From the NCBI GenBank assembly GCA_947463385.1, contig CANHSL010000017.1, positions 1-33,894 of the forward strand: a stretch of 33,894 bases of DNA, in the 5' to 3' direction. This DNA is from Flavobacteriales bacterium (lineage in GTDB: Bacteria > Bacteroidota > Bacteroidia > Flavobacteriales_D > Crocinitomicaceae). This document shows, piece by piece, positions 23,147 to 33,303 of the stretch (the stretch's first letter is position 1; each line of letters starts with the position of its first letter). Under the pieces are notes generated by a model. The model worked only from the letters and a program-made list of their open reading frames with translations, was not told where the DNA came from and did not search any database. The position numbers and the translations under genes are program-made.

Positions 23147-26100
23147 TATTGAACGCCCGCTAGGTTAAACCGTAGTTTTATACCTGTACTCATATTACCG
23201 GTAGGATAGCTCGTAGCTACTTTTGGCGTATTCAAATTTTGATCGTAATAATAGGAAACCGTTAAGTTTTGGGATAAATTATAATCAATATTCAATTTCA
23301 AAGAAATCACCTTTTGACCTGCCGTCGCTTGATTGGTATTTTCAACAACTTTACGAATCAGTGTAGAATTATCCCGGTAAGAGAAATTGAGTCCCGCATT
23401 TAAATCATTGGCAGGGATGCGATCCATTAATTTCACTTTCGCGATTTTTGTTTGCATACCCACCACAATCTCATCTGATTTCACCTCAGTTACTTGGTTA
23501 TTATTAAGTGACAAGGTAGCTAAACGATCCTTCTTGTATTCAAATTTCGTGGTTAAGGATTGTCCGAAAATTGTCCAGGTAGCATCAAGTCCTATTAAGG
23601 GAGAGAACTGCTCACTCACCGTAATATTCTGCACCTGTAAGCTGGAAATGAAGTTGTTATTTAAATCTAAGGCGGTTGGATTTCCGTTGGCATCAGTGGT
23701 TGCCCCCATGTTGGATTGCATACCGTTCACCGAAACAGTTGAGTTGTATGCGTGACGAATCACAAATGATTTCACATACTTCTTCATAAATTCAAACTTG
23801 GATAAGCCGTTATACGTTAAACTCCAATTCGGTAGTGGCATATTACGCACCGGGTTAATGTTCTTATCATTTACCTCTTTATTGCCATACGCCGTTAAGA
23901 ATGCACCGATTACCACCTCTTGTTGGTTCCCTGAGTACCCATCAAAATATCCGGAAGGTAATAAGGAAGAATTCGGATTATCCGCTCCAATTAATTGAGA
24001 AACCGTTTGACGATTCGCTAACAACTGATTAAATACTTCCGAAGAACGGTCTTTATTGTCTCGAACAAACGCTGTACCCCAAGTTATGGTTGAATAGGTC
24101 AAGGTCGCTGATTGGAAGCGACTTTGTCCTTCGAATTGCTGATTGGTTTCATTCCACCTAAAGAATTCACCGCTGTTCAATCCATAGTTTCGATTTAATT
24201 TCATTTCAATACTAAGATCTTTCACTGGCTCAAGGGTTGCACGCAAATTCAATTTGGTAGAATGCGTTGTTGCAAATTGTTTGTTTAAGCTCTCATTTTG
24301 AACCAACCATCCATTATTTGCAGACAATTCTGCAATATTATATCCATTCTCACGCCCCCAAATGTCATAACCTTGCTTACCGAAGGCAAAGGAACTCATT
24401 CCGAGGTTATTGCTGTTCATTCCAAGAATTCTTGATTCTTGATTTGACCCAGGCAACATGGTTCCATCATCGATGGTATAGGTACCAGAAACGTTGCGAA
24501 CCGTCATTAATAAGCGTGCAGCAAAACCTACCGCAGGATTAACCTTCTTCTTAGCATTCGCTTCTTTCTTTTTCTTACGTTCATATTTCCTGAGCACTTT
24601 ATCCCATTTTCTTCGTTCCTTCTTGGTCATTTCCTCCACCGGTTTTGGCGGTTTAGGAGCCTGTTCTTCTACTTTCTTATTTCCTTGATTATTGTTTTGT
24701 CCTTGATTGTTCTTAGCATTCAATGCCCCTCGGTTATTTCTTCCATCAGAAAGTACGCGTTTAAACAGTGGGATTTTATTGTAAAGGGTTACAAAATTCG
24801 CTTGCGACGTTAAATTAACACTGCGATTATTTTGAATGATATTACCAAAATTAGTTTGAGCAAGTGGTGCACGTTGCCAATTATAGCTGCCGTTATATTT
24901 GGCATTTAGGGTCAACCAGTCAGTTAATGGGAACTTATCTAAGGGGAAGGTATAACTCAAATTATAGTTGTGACTGTATTCCATGGTTTGACCAAAGGTG
25001 GACAATTGTGAACGGACTGAATCCTTGAATTCTTGATAAGCCAAGGGGTCATTTTTACGATCCACGCGACTGTTTCCTTCGGCAAATATTGCTCTATTCG
25101 TAGCTGCAAATGAAGCCTTTAAGTTCTTGGTTAAATCATACCCAATATTGTAATTTCTGTTCCAATCAAATTTCTTTAAGAACACTGGATTAAATTGATA
25201 GTTTGGCACCAAGTTATTTCGGACCTGGCGTTCATTATACATCCGTAAGAGATCATTGGTAAAGGTGATGTTCTTCGGCATGAGGTAGAAATTCATGTCT
25301 TTGACCAAGGCGAGCCACTTTGATTTTTGAACGGGTTTCCATTTTTTAAAGGGTTCGATGGCTTTACCCGCAAAGGTGTAATTATAATTTAAGGCCCCGG
25401 TATAGTTTTTTGTACGGTCATAATTGGTGTTGAAATCACGTTTCAAATTCTCTGCATAGGAATAACTGGCGGACCAATTGGAAATGCGCCAGAACGCTGG
25501 CTTAGCCCCTGCTTTCGCTTCTTTGCGAACGTTTGTAAAATTGAATGATTTACGCTCATTGAAGTCCTGACCTAATTTTGCGCGCTCCTTGCGCGTAGCT
25601 AAATCATAATCCGCTAATTTAATGTCTGGATTGAACGGGTCGTATTCTGGATTAATCACATTTAAAGAGTACCCATAGAAGAATGGTAAGGAAACTTTAG
25701 CTTGTTTGCCAAAGAATTGACCAAGTTGAACGGTAGAGTTCATATCAACTCCAACTTTCTGGTTTCGTTGACGATCTTGTACTCGACTTTCAACAGACCC
25801 CCAGTTTATTCCAGAATAGTTACCAGAGGCAGAAATGGTAGCGAAGTCGGCTAATTGCAGCTGGGCTTGACCTACTGCAGCTCCTCCACCTTCACTCACG
25901 AAGTCGGTTAAACGCAATTCGTTTACCCATACATTGACACATTCAGGTTGTCCGTCATCGGGCCAATTATTGCTTGGATCTGATTGAAGTGGGTTTCTAA
26001 CCCCAATCATGATGGTTTTAATCGCTTGTAAATTTGGGGAACCTTTTACTTTGATTCTCCGATCTGAATTGGCGGGATCGTCTTTAGCATATTCGAACAT

Positions 26101-29100
26101 CGTCGATACCCCTGTTACGCCGTCATCTACTTTTTGATTTCGTTCCTTTTTTAGGTTTAATAAATCATCAAATACAATTTCAATATTATTTTCTTCCGGC
26201 CAAATGTCTTCTGGAGTTGTTGCTCCCCACTGTGTTTTATAGAGTGGGAGTTCATATTCGTAATAATTATCTACGAAATCAGTTCCTAAGCGAACGAACA
26301 AGGTAACTTCTTTATCGTTAAATGGAATTAATGGATTAACCTCCTCCGCGTGTGCAAACAACTTCAATTTTTTGTAGGTACGCACATCGAAAACCACATT
26401 TTTGTATGCTGCTCTTGCATCTCCATCTTGTAAATTACACATATCAAGCACCAAGGATTGCTCGTTCATCTGACGCTGATACGTTTGTGAGGGGTCAATT
26501 TCTCGAACGATGCCCGGTGGAACCTCATATTTAATTGGCGTTCGTTGATCATTTTCCTCCACATTGACAGCCGAAATATTAAAGGCCGTTAAGTTAGGAT
26601 CGGGTTGAACACTAATTCCAGGCTGAGTTAAATCCAGTAAATAAGGACGCCATTCACCCCGCATAAACTCCATTTTTGCGAATCGAATTTGTGTTTGCTC
26701 ATCAAAGTTTTTCATGAACAAGCGCATAAACCGAATAGATCTGAAATCTTGGATTCCATTCACCTTCTTCTCATAAGAAACCAAAGGAATTCTTACTTGG
26801 TACCACTTCTCGCTTTTATTTCCATTTTGATACAACTGGACATTGGTAATAAAATTCTTTCCAACCACCATGTCATTTGGTCTCAAACTCATTTTGTACT
26901 GGAAATATGCTTCTGATTCTGAAAGGTTATTGTCTTGATTGATATCCTCCAAATCTGGCATATTCGTGGCTTGTGTAGGATAACCCGCCGAATTGGCTGT
27001 ATCTGACATATTGGTTGTGGGTGCATTCCCCTCCATGCCATTATATCGTTTGTATCGTTCGAGTATATTTAATTGTGCGTTATCAAAGTTGTCATCTAGG
27101 TAATAATTATAATCATCATTCGATGGGTCTTGAATCATTTTTGCTTTAGCAGCAGGAGAAATGGTCACGTTGTTTTGAACCCAATTCACATAGTTCGCAT
27201 AGGCAGATTGTTCTGAGCTACTATTCCAACCGTCTAACCCAATGTCTTGATTTAATCGGGCGGCAGGGTCTGTATCGAAGGCATTTACAATTACCTGTTC
27301 ATTAGAAACTCTTGCCCACAAGGTGGTATCGACATTATCGGTAATGCTCGGACCAAACGGTGGAATTCCATTTTCATATTCCTTACGTGAATCCGGCAAC
27401 ACATCTTCAGAAATGTTACCCAAATTAAAATACAAATCTCCACCATTCATGGACGAAGTAGGGTCTTGATTTTCCGCATCGTCATTAAACGGATCTAGCA
27501 TCCAAAACTGAATGAATTGTACATTGGCCACCTCAAAGTCATTCGTGGAAAGTGCCCGCATTATACCACCCCAACGGTTTTCAGGATTCGTGAACTGACC
27601 AACACTATCTACGGTAGCGGTTGTATCATAATTATACATTCCGCGTTCCTTCGGGTAATAGCAGACATCAAATACTGTAATGTTCGGAATGGAACCGTAT
27701 TGAAGCTGTTGATTCGGGAAGATATCTGTAAAATTCACCAAGCGCATGCGGCTATCCGCCAACATGGTTGCATCTTGTTTAATGTGATTTGGTGTAAGGT
27801 TATTGCTTTGATAAAAGAGCGGGTCAATGGTATACCATGACATTTTTGCCCGTTTGAACCCTGCAGACAGGTTCTGGGAAGTAGCTTCAGGAAATAAATC
27901 AGGTTGCCCTTGGGGAACGGATGCTAAGCGCCATGCAGCAGCTGATTTTAAATCAATCGTACTTTGGCTGGCCTCGAAATCATCTACATAGGAAGTTCCC
28001 GCTTTGTTAATCACTTTTGGTTGCCCAGGAATCAAGTAAGCCGCCTCACCATTGATTGAGAAGGTGGACATTTGATTCGTAGATATCACAGGAAGTAAAT
28101 CTACGAGTCGCGTCAGGAAAGGAACATCCGTTCGAATACTAAAGTCGATTCCAAGGACATTGTTTTTGAAGGGTTCACTACCGAAATCTACTTTTTGTGT
28201 CACAGGACGTTCTGTCATTCGTACCCATGTGGCACCGAACTTCATTTTATCACTCAGGCGGTATTGATAATGTCCTCCCATGAGAGAACGCGCTTGGAAT
28301 CCAAATACTGAATTGCTTTCTATGGAAATTTTAATGGGTGTATTTGACTCAAGGATTCCTGTATTCAAGATTTTAACTCTCCCCAAATTATAATCCACGG
28401 AATAATCAGTGCCTTCCGTAAGTTTTATTCCTCCGGCTGTAACGGTAACCGCTCCTTGCGGCACATTCAGGGCATTCAGTGGAATATCTGAACTTACTGA
28501 GGATTGATATTCTCCTTTGAAAAGGAACCTGTTTTTACTTGGAATTTGTTGAGCAGCTGTTTTGGTTGAATCGTATAATTCGTAGAATGCAATGTTATTG
28601 ATGGTTGTTTGAGGAACACCTACAGATTGAAGCTTTTTTGCTAAGGTTTTGCCAAACGGTTCTACTGTTGAGAAAAAGATCCGGCCATTCTTGCGGTTAA
28701 TCGTTCCCCCATTTTCAATTTTAGGACCCGTTACCGTAAAAGGCACATAATCAAACACCCCATCAGAAAACGGCTGATTGTTCTGATTCAAGCGGTCCAT
28801 TTCTAATAAGGTAACTAATTGTTTATCGTCTAACCCAGCCATTGGAAAAACCGGCAAAGGAACACTTGTAGATGGATTATTATAGTACACATCAACCTTA
28901 AATCCTTGTTGATCTACTTGATAAGCACCAATAGAGTAAACATTTTTCATCATCAAGTCCCAAATCTTATTTTGAGGACTCGTTATGGTTGGCTTTAATA
29001 ATTTTAGAATCAAGGCTTCTTGACCGCTTGCACCATCCGTTGATAATTCACCCACCTGATAGGTTTGTCCGCGGTAGGTGTACTCATACGCAACGGCAAG

Positions 29101-30447
29101 CACCTCATCGTTATTGAGCGGGTTATTTAACGAAACGTAACCAAGTAGGGCATTATAACTAAATTCTTGATCAGATAATTTACGTGCGTTCTCTACCTTT
29201 TCATAATCTTTTGCTTGTTGAAAAGGACCCGGTGCTGTAACTTGATTGTTTAACGCGGGGACAGCCGTAGAGAAATTCCGGATGAGGGGTTGATTTGCCG
29301 CCCACTGGTAGAGGCTATTCGCATCATTGGCGGGTTCAACACCTGTACCGAAGCCACCGGGATTTCCCTGACAGTTGGTGGATTTTCCTTCACCTAAATC
29401 AGAAAACGCAATGATATTACGTGTGTTTTCGGTAATGTTGGAGCGATTCGTAACCCAAACTTCTATCCGAGTAATGTACCGTGTTGCATTCACATTTGGC
29501 AAGCTTGCCATAGCAGAATCGTAATCGTCGTGATAAAATAAATTCAAAAAGTAGTGACGATTCGCTTCGTAATTATCTGCTGTTAATTCAAACTTTTGAA
29601 CTTGAGATTTTCCTGTTATATTAATTTCTTGTCGTTTACCTTTCGATTGAGCCACAATTAAATCGAAGGTAGATCTACCAAATTTTAATTGTGTTTTAGC
29701 ACCGAAAAGCGTTTGTGAACCTTGAATTAAGGAGGTAGGCAAATCTAAATTCACCATACCTAGCGCAACTTTTTGAATGATTTGATCCTCGTCGCCGGTA
29801 TGTTCTAGCTTAGAAATATTTTCAAAATCAAAGGCCGCTTGCGTATTATATTTAGCCCCTATTTTGAGTCTAGTACCAATCTGACCCACAATATCCATGT
29901 TAATGTTTTGTTGGAAATCAAAGCGTGTAATTCTACGTTGACGCATTGGTAGAATCGGATTGTCGTATCTCGAATGATTAACGCCGAGTTGGACTTCAAC
30001 ATTACCTTGCGGACGAATAACAATTTCACCGGAACCAAAGATGCTTTCAAACACTTTGCTTCCAATTTTAATTGGTAGTTCAAAAGATCTTCCAACAACA
30101 GACTCTTCCTCGATTTGCTGTTCCCAATTTTGACCTTCAAATTGTTTATTCTTGTAATTCAAATAATCTTCCAAGGACATGGATGTAGGGTTCCGGAATA
30201 GAAGTCCATCACCTACCGTTTGCTTAAACACGTAATGACCAGTTTCCGGGTCATATTCAATGGTTTGTTGCATGTTGGTGGGATCACCTAAATCAAAGGA
30301 TTGTTGATTGTTATTATACGTGTTAAACGATGGGTTAATTGGAAAAGGGAGTATAGGACCTTGGGCATGTGATGCCAATGGAAAAAGGGCTAAAAGTAAG
30401 CCCAATAGAAAAGCACTAGAAATAATATTTCTTTTACACCAATTCAC
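23146..30447 (-). CDS. sprA: SprA, T9SS outer membrane translocon / gliding protein
   Basis: A 2433-residue giant beta-barrel protein. The start is GTG at 30447 giving MNWCKRNIISSAFLLGLLLALF...SHAQ, a clean signal peptide; no ATG nearby fits better. The signature regions of SprA/Sov are present: an N-terminal region with RPQGNVEVQLGVN and FDFQQNINMDIVGQIGTRLK, the central EARS-like NKAGTSYVDDFEASQSTIDL followed by AWRLAS, WVNELRLTDFVSEGGGAAVG, and C-terminal barrel strands to LKLNIDYNLSQNLTVSYYYDQN. SprA forms the 36-strand pore exporting T9SS cargo. The GTG overlaps the ruvA TAG by one nucleotide, and the stop overlaps the GNAT ATG. A Lys/Glu/Pro-rich insert lies at about 1920-1970. Confidence 0.97.
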   Translation of the reverse strand: MNWCKRNIISSAFLLGLLLALFPLASHAQGPILPFPINPSFNTYNNNQQSFDLGDPTNMQQTIEYDPETGHYVFKQTVGDGLLFRNPTSMSLEDYLNYKNKQFEGQNWEQQIEEESVVGRSFELPIKIGSKVFESIFGSGEIVIRPQGNVEVQLGVNHSRYDNPILPMRQRRITRFDFQQNINMDIVGQIGTRLKIGAKYNTQAAFDFENISKLEHTGDEDQIIQKVALGMVNLDLPTSLIQGSQTLFGAKTQLKFGRSTFDLIVAQSKGKRQEINITGKSQVQKFELTADNYEANRHYFLNLFYHDDYDSAMASLPNVNATRYITRIEVWVTNRSNITENTRNIIAFSDLGEGKSTNCQGNPGGFGTGVEPANDANSLYQWAANQPLIRNFSTAVPALNNQVTAPGPFQQAKDYEKVENARKLSDQEFSYNALLGYVSLNNPLNNDEVLAVAYEYTYRGQTYQVGELSTDGASGQEALILKLLKPTITSPQNKIWDLMMKNVYSIGAYQVDQQGFKVDVYYNNPSTSVPLPVFPMAGLDDKQLVTLLEMDRLNQNNQPFSDGVFDYVPFTVTGPKIENGGTINRKNGRIFFSTVEPFGKTLAKKLQSVGVPQTTINNIAFYELYDSTKTAAQQIPSKNRFLFKGEYQSSVSSDIPLNALNVPQGAVTVTAGGIKLTEGTDYSVDYNLGRVKILNTGILESNTPIKISIESNSVFGFQARSLMGGHYQYRLSDKMKFGATWVRMTERPVTQKVDFGSEPFKNNVLGIDFSIRTDVPFLTRLVDLLPVISTNQMSTFSINGEAAYLIPGQPKVINKAGTSYVDDFEASQSTIDLKSAAAWRLASVPQGQPDLFPEATSQNLSAGFKRAKMSWYTIDPLFYQSNNLTPNHIKQDATMLADSRMRLVNFTDIFPNQQLQYGSIPNITVFDVCYYPKERGMYNYDTTATVDSVGQFTNPENRWGGIMRALSTNDFEVANVQFIQFWMLDPFNDDAENQDPTSSMNGGDLYFNLGNISEDVLPDSRKEYENGIPPFGPSITDNVDTTLWARVSNEQVIVNAFDTDPAARLNQDIGLDGWNSSSEQSAYANYVNWVQNNVTISPAAKAKMIQDPSNDDYNYYLDDNFDNAQLNILERYKRYNGMEGNAPTTNMSDTANSAGYPTQATNMPDLEDINQDNNLSESEAYFQYKMSLRPNDMVVGKNFITNVQLYQNGNKSEKWYQVRIPLVSYEKKVNGIQDFRSIRFMRLFMKNFDEQTQIRFAKMEFMRGEWRPYLLDLTQPGISVQPDPNLTAFNISAVNVEENDQRTPIKYEVPPGIVREIDPSQTYQRQMNEQSLVLDMCNLQDGDARAAYKNVVFDVRTYKKLKLFAHAEEVNPLIPFNDKEVTLFVRLGTDFVDNYYEYELPLYKTQWGATTPEDIWPEENNIEIVFDDLLNLKKERNQKVDDGVTGVSTMFEYAKDDPANSDRRIKVKGSPNLQAIKTIMIGVRNPLQSDPSNNWPDDGQPECVNVWVNELRLTDFVSEGGGAAVGQAQLQLADFATISASGNYSGINWGSVESRVQDRQRNQKVGVDMNSTVQLGQFFGKQAKVSLPFFYGYSLNVINPEYDPFNPDIKLADYDLATRKERAKLGQDFNERKSFNFTNVRKEAKAGAKPAFWRISNWSASYSYAENLKRDFNTNYDRTKNYTGALNYNYTFAGKAIEPFKKWKPVQKSKWLALVKDMNFYLMPKNITFTNDLLRMYNERQVRNNLVPNYQFNPVFLKKFDWNRNYNIGYDLTKNLKASFAATNRAIFAEGNSRVDRKNDPLAYQEFKDSVRSQLSTFGQTMEYSHNYNLSYTFPLDKFPLTDWLTLNAKYNGSYNWQRAPLAQTNFGNIIQNNRSVNLTSQANFVTLYNKIPLFKRVLSDGRNNRGALNAKNNQGQNNNQGNKKVEEQAPKPPKPVEEMTKKERRKWDKVLRKYERKKKKEANAKKKVNPAVGFAARLLMTVRNVSGTYTIDDGTMLPGSNQESRILGMNSNNLGMSSFAFGKQGYDIWGRENGYNIAELSANNGWLVQNESLNKQFATTHSTKLNLRATLEPVKDLSIEMKLNRNYGLNSGEFFRWNETNQQFEGQSRFQSATLTYSTITWGTAFVRDNKDRSSEVFNQLLANRQTVSQLIGADNPNSSLLPSGYFDGYSGNQQEVVIGAFLTAYGNKEVNDKNINPVRNMPLPNWSLTYNGLSKFEFMKKYVKSFVIRHAYNSTVSVNGMQSNMGATTDANGNPTALDLNNNFISSLQVQNITVSEQFSPLIGLDATWTIFGQSLTTKFEYKKDRLATLSLNNNQVTEVKSDEIVVGMQTKIAKVKLMDRIPANDLNAGLNFSYRDNSTLIRKVVENTNQATAGQKVISLKLNIDYNLSQNLTVSYYYDQNLNTPKVATSYPTGNMSTGIKLRFNLAGVQ

Positions 30448-31022
30448 TATAATACTTTTAGGGCCTCCTTGATTAATGATTCTACCGGTTCACTACCAGT
30501 ATCCACGCGTTCTATTGCCTTTTCAGCTGCTTTCTTATCGAAGCCCAAAGAAACCAGGGCCGTTAACGCATCAAATCGATTTGTATTGTTTGCGCTGAAA
30601 ATATTTTGTGCTTGTTCCGACAATTTAACAACTTTCCCTTTTAAATCGATGATTACACGTTGAGCTGTTTTGGCACCAATTCCTTTAATTTTTTGAATCG
30701 TTACGACATCCTCTGTTTGAATCGCTTTGGCAATATCTTCAGGAACCATCGAAGACAACATAATCATTGCTGTATTGGGACCAATTCCTGAAACACTAAT
30801 TAAATGATTAAACATTTCGCGTTCCTCCTTGGCATGAAAACCGTAAAGCAAATGAGCATCCTCCCGAACAATGAGTTTTGTAAATACTTTAACTTGTTCT
30901 GAATCGCCTAAGGCCGAAAAACAATTCAAGGATATTTTCACCTCGTACCCTACTCCAGCACAATCAATGATTAATTCGGTGGGGTGTTTTTCAACGAGAC
31001 GTCCTTGAAGTTGTGCTATCAT
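30447..31022 (-). CDS. ruvA: RuvA, Holliday junction branch migration subunit
   Basis: A 191-residue protein of normal length. Domain I is an OB fold (MIAQLQGRLVEKHP, VGYEVKISLNCF, REDAHLLYGF). Domain II has two helix-hairpin-helix motifs, VSGIGPNTAM (77-86) and IKGIGAKTAQ (112-121), that contact DNA. Domain III (about 140-191, DALTALVSLGFDKKAAEKAI) regulates RuvB. RuvA tetramers hold Holliday junctions for the RuvB motor. The gene sits 3 bp after maeB and overlaps the sprA GTG by one nucleotide; ruvA next to sprA recurs in Bacteroidota. Confidence 0.97.
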   Translation of the reverse strand: MIAQLQGRLVEKHPTELIIDCAGVGYEVKISLNCFSALGDSEQVKVFTKLIVREDAHLLYGFHAKEEREMFNHLISVSGIGPNTAMIMLSSMVPEDIAKAIQTEDVVTIQKIKGIGAKTAQRVIIDLKGKVVKLSEQAQNIFSANNTNRFDALTALVSLGFDKKAAEKAIERVDTGSEPVESLIKEALKVL

Positions 31023-31025
31023 CGC

Positions 31026-33290
31026 TTATTTATTTTGAGCATCAATTACGGCAACTTTTACCATGTTAATTATTTCTCTGACCGAAGCCCCCAACTGAAG
31101 CACATGAATTGATTTTCTCATACCAATGAGGATTGGTCCAATTGCATCGCTATCGGTCATTTGCTGAAGTAATTTATAGGCGATATTTCCGGCCGATAAA
31201 TTTGGAAAAATCAAGGTGTTAACTTCTTTGTTGACCAAGGTGGAGAAGGGAAACTTCTCTACCAAGAGGTCAGAATTCAATGCAAAATTTGCTTGTATTT
31301 CACCATCTACAATGAGGGTTGGATGGTCTGCATGGAGCACCCCAACGGCCTCTGCCATTTTCTCTGAATCTGGTCCGGGAGAAGATCCAAAATTCGAATA
31401 ACTCAATAAGGCGATTTTTGGTTGCACCTTAAGTTTTCGAATTGTTTTGGCTACATTAATCGTGATTTCCGCGATTTGACTAGCATTCGGATTCAGATTA
31501 ACTGTGGTATCTGCAAGGAACATTGGTCCACGTTTGGTATTGAGAATGTACATCCCCGCGGCAGTTTTCACATCTTTCTCAAGTCCGATAATTTGCAGTA
31601 AAGGTTTTAACGTAGAACGATATGAGCGGGTTAATCCGGTAATCATCGCATCGGCGAAGCCCATATCAACCATCATTGCACCAAAATGATTTCGTTCACG
31701 CATCAGCTTTACTGCCTCAAATTCAGTTAAGCCTTTTCGTTTTCTGCGCTGAAAGAACTCTTTTCCAAAATTAGTACGCCGTTCTTCTTCTGAATCCGCT
31801 TTTGGATCGATAATGGTAACCTCAGGAAGTTCAACATTATACTCTTCCATCAATTCGAGAATAACATCCCTATCTCCAAGTAGAATTGGAAAAGCGACTC
31901 CTTCTTCATATGAAACTTGGGCAGCCTTTAAAATTTTAACATTATCAGCTTCAGCAAAAACAACTTTCTTCGGATTGCTCTGTGCCTTAGCCGTGATGTT
32001 TCGCATTAATTCGTTATCTAACCCTAGGCGAGCTTTTAATTCCGCCTCATATTTCTGCCAATCTTTAATTGGATTTTTAGCTACACCTGAATCTATTGCT
32101 GCTTTTGCAACGGCTGGGGCAACAGAATAGATTAGGCGGGGGTCTAAAGGTTTTGGGATAATTTGATCTCGACCGAATGAAATGTTCTTTTCTCCGTATG
32201 CTTCAATTACCTCTTCTGGGATCGTTTCTTTAGCTAGAGAGGCAATGGCTTTAACCGCTGCCAATTTCATTTCTTCATTAATCGTTGTGGCTCGAACATC
32301 GAGTGCACCTCGGAAAATGAATGGGAAACCTAAGACATTATTTACTTGATTCGGATGGTCTGACCGTCCGGTAGCCATGATAATATCCTTACGAACGGAG
32401 GTAGCATCTTTATACGAAATTTCAGGATCTGGATTCGCCAATGCAAACACTATAGGATCCTTAGCCATTTTCTTGATCATTTCCTTGTTTACAAGGCCCC
32501 CACGAGAAAGTCCTAAAAACACATCTGCTCCTTTAAAGGCTTCCTCAAAAGAAACTTCTTTTTTATGGCTTGCAAAAAAGGACTTCATCTCATCTAAATC
32601 ACTTCTAAATGCGCCAATCAATCCTTTAGAATCGAACATATAAATATTGGAAACTTTCGCCCCTAAGGCCACATATAATTTCGCGCATGAAAGGGCTGAT
32701 GCACCGGCACCAGAAATCACAATTTTTACGCGTTCAATTTTCTTTTTTGCTAATTCCAAGGCATTAAGCAATGCTGCAGAAGAGATAATTGCAGTACCGT
32801 GTTGATCATCATGCATGATCGGAATGTCTAATTCCTCTTTAAGTCGGCGCTCGATTTCGAATGCTTCCGGTGCTTTGATATCTTCGAGATTAATCCCCCC
32901 AAAGGTTGGCGCAATCGCCTTTACCGTTTGAATAAATAACTCAGGGTCTTTCGCATCAATCTCGATGTCAAATACATCAATATCAGCAAATATCTTAAAC
33001 AACAAGCCCTTTCCTTCCATCACAGGTTTTGATGCCTCGGGGCCAATATCTCCAAGTCCCAATACAGCCGTTCCGTTAGAAATTACTGCGACCAGGTTAG
33101 ATTTACTGGTGTATTTATACACATCATCTTTATTCTCTGCAATTTTTAAGCAGGGTTCTGCAACGCCTGGCGAATACGCCAAAGATAAATCGCGTTGAGA
33201 AGAATAGGGTTTTGTTGGAATTACTTCAATTTTCCCGGGTCTTCCCATTGCGTGGTAATCCAACGCATCCTGCTTTCTAATTTTTGCCAT
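31026..33290 (-). CDS. maeB: NADP-dependent malic enzyme with phosphotransacetylase-like domain
   Basis: A 754-residue two-domain protein; the ATG at 33290 ([20 protein letters not shown]) is preferred to an upstream in-frame ATG at 33344, which would add 18 residues overlapping odhB. The malic enzyme half (about 1-410) shows [11 protein letters not shown], the metal/catalytic segment [12 protein letters not shown] and the Rossmann motif [12 protein letters not shown]. The second half (about 425-754) is a phosphate acetyltransferase-like domain ([45 protein letters not shown]) that in MaeB is regulatory (acetyl-CoA) and usually not catalytic. It converts malate to pyruvate with NADPH. It lies 13 bp after odhB and 3 bp before ruvA. 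Confidence 0.96.
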   Translation of the reverse strand: MAKIRKQDALDYHAMGRPGKIEVIPTKPYSSQRDLSLAYSPGVAEPCLKIAENKDDVYKYTSKSNLVAVISNGTAVLGLGDIGPEASKPVMEGKGLLFKIFADIDVFDIEIDAKDPELFIQTVKAIAPTFGGINLEDIKAPEAFEIERRLKEELDIPIMHDDQHGTAIISSAALLNALELAKKKIERVKIVISGAGASALSCAKLYVALGAKVSNIYMFDSKGLIGAFRSDLDEMKSFFASHKKEVSFEEAFKGADVFLGLSRGGLVNKEMIKKMAKDPIVFALANPDPEISYKDATSVRKDIIMATGRSDHPNQVNNVLGFPFIFRGALDVRATTINEEMKLAAVKAIASLAKETIPEEVIEAYGEKNISFGRDQIIPKPLDPRLIYSVAPAVAKAAIDSGVAKNPIKDWQKYEAELKARLGLDNELMRNITAKAQSNPKKVVFAEADNVKILKAAQVSYEEGVAFPILLGDRDVILELMEEYNVELPEVTIIDPKADSEEERRTNFGKEFFQRRKRKGLTEFEAVKLMRERNHFGAMMVDMGFADAMITGLTRSYRSTLKPLLQIIGLEKDVKTAAGMYILNTKRGPMFLADTTVNLNPNASQIAEITINVAKTIRKLKVQPKIALLSYSNFGSSPGPDSEKMAEAVGVLHADHPTLIVDGEIQANFALNSDLLVEKFPFSTLVNKEVNTLIFPNLSAGNIAYKLLQQMTDSDAIGPILIGMRKSIHVLQLGASVREIINMVKVAVIDAQNK

Positions 33291-33303
33291 AAGTTGATTT
33301 GGA

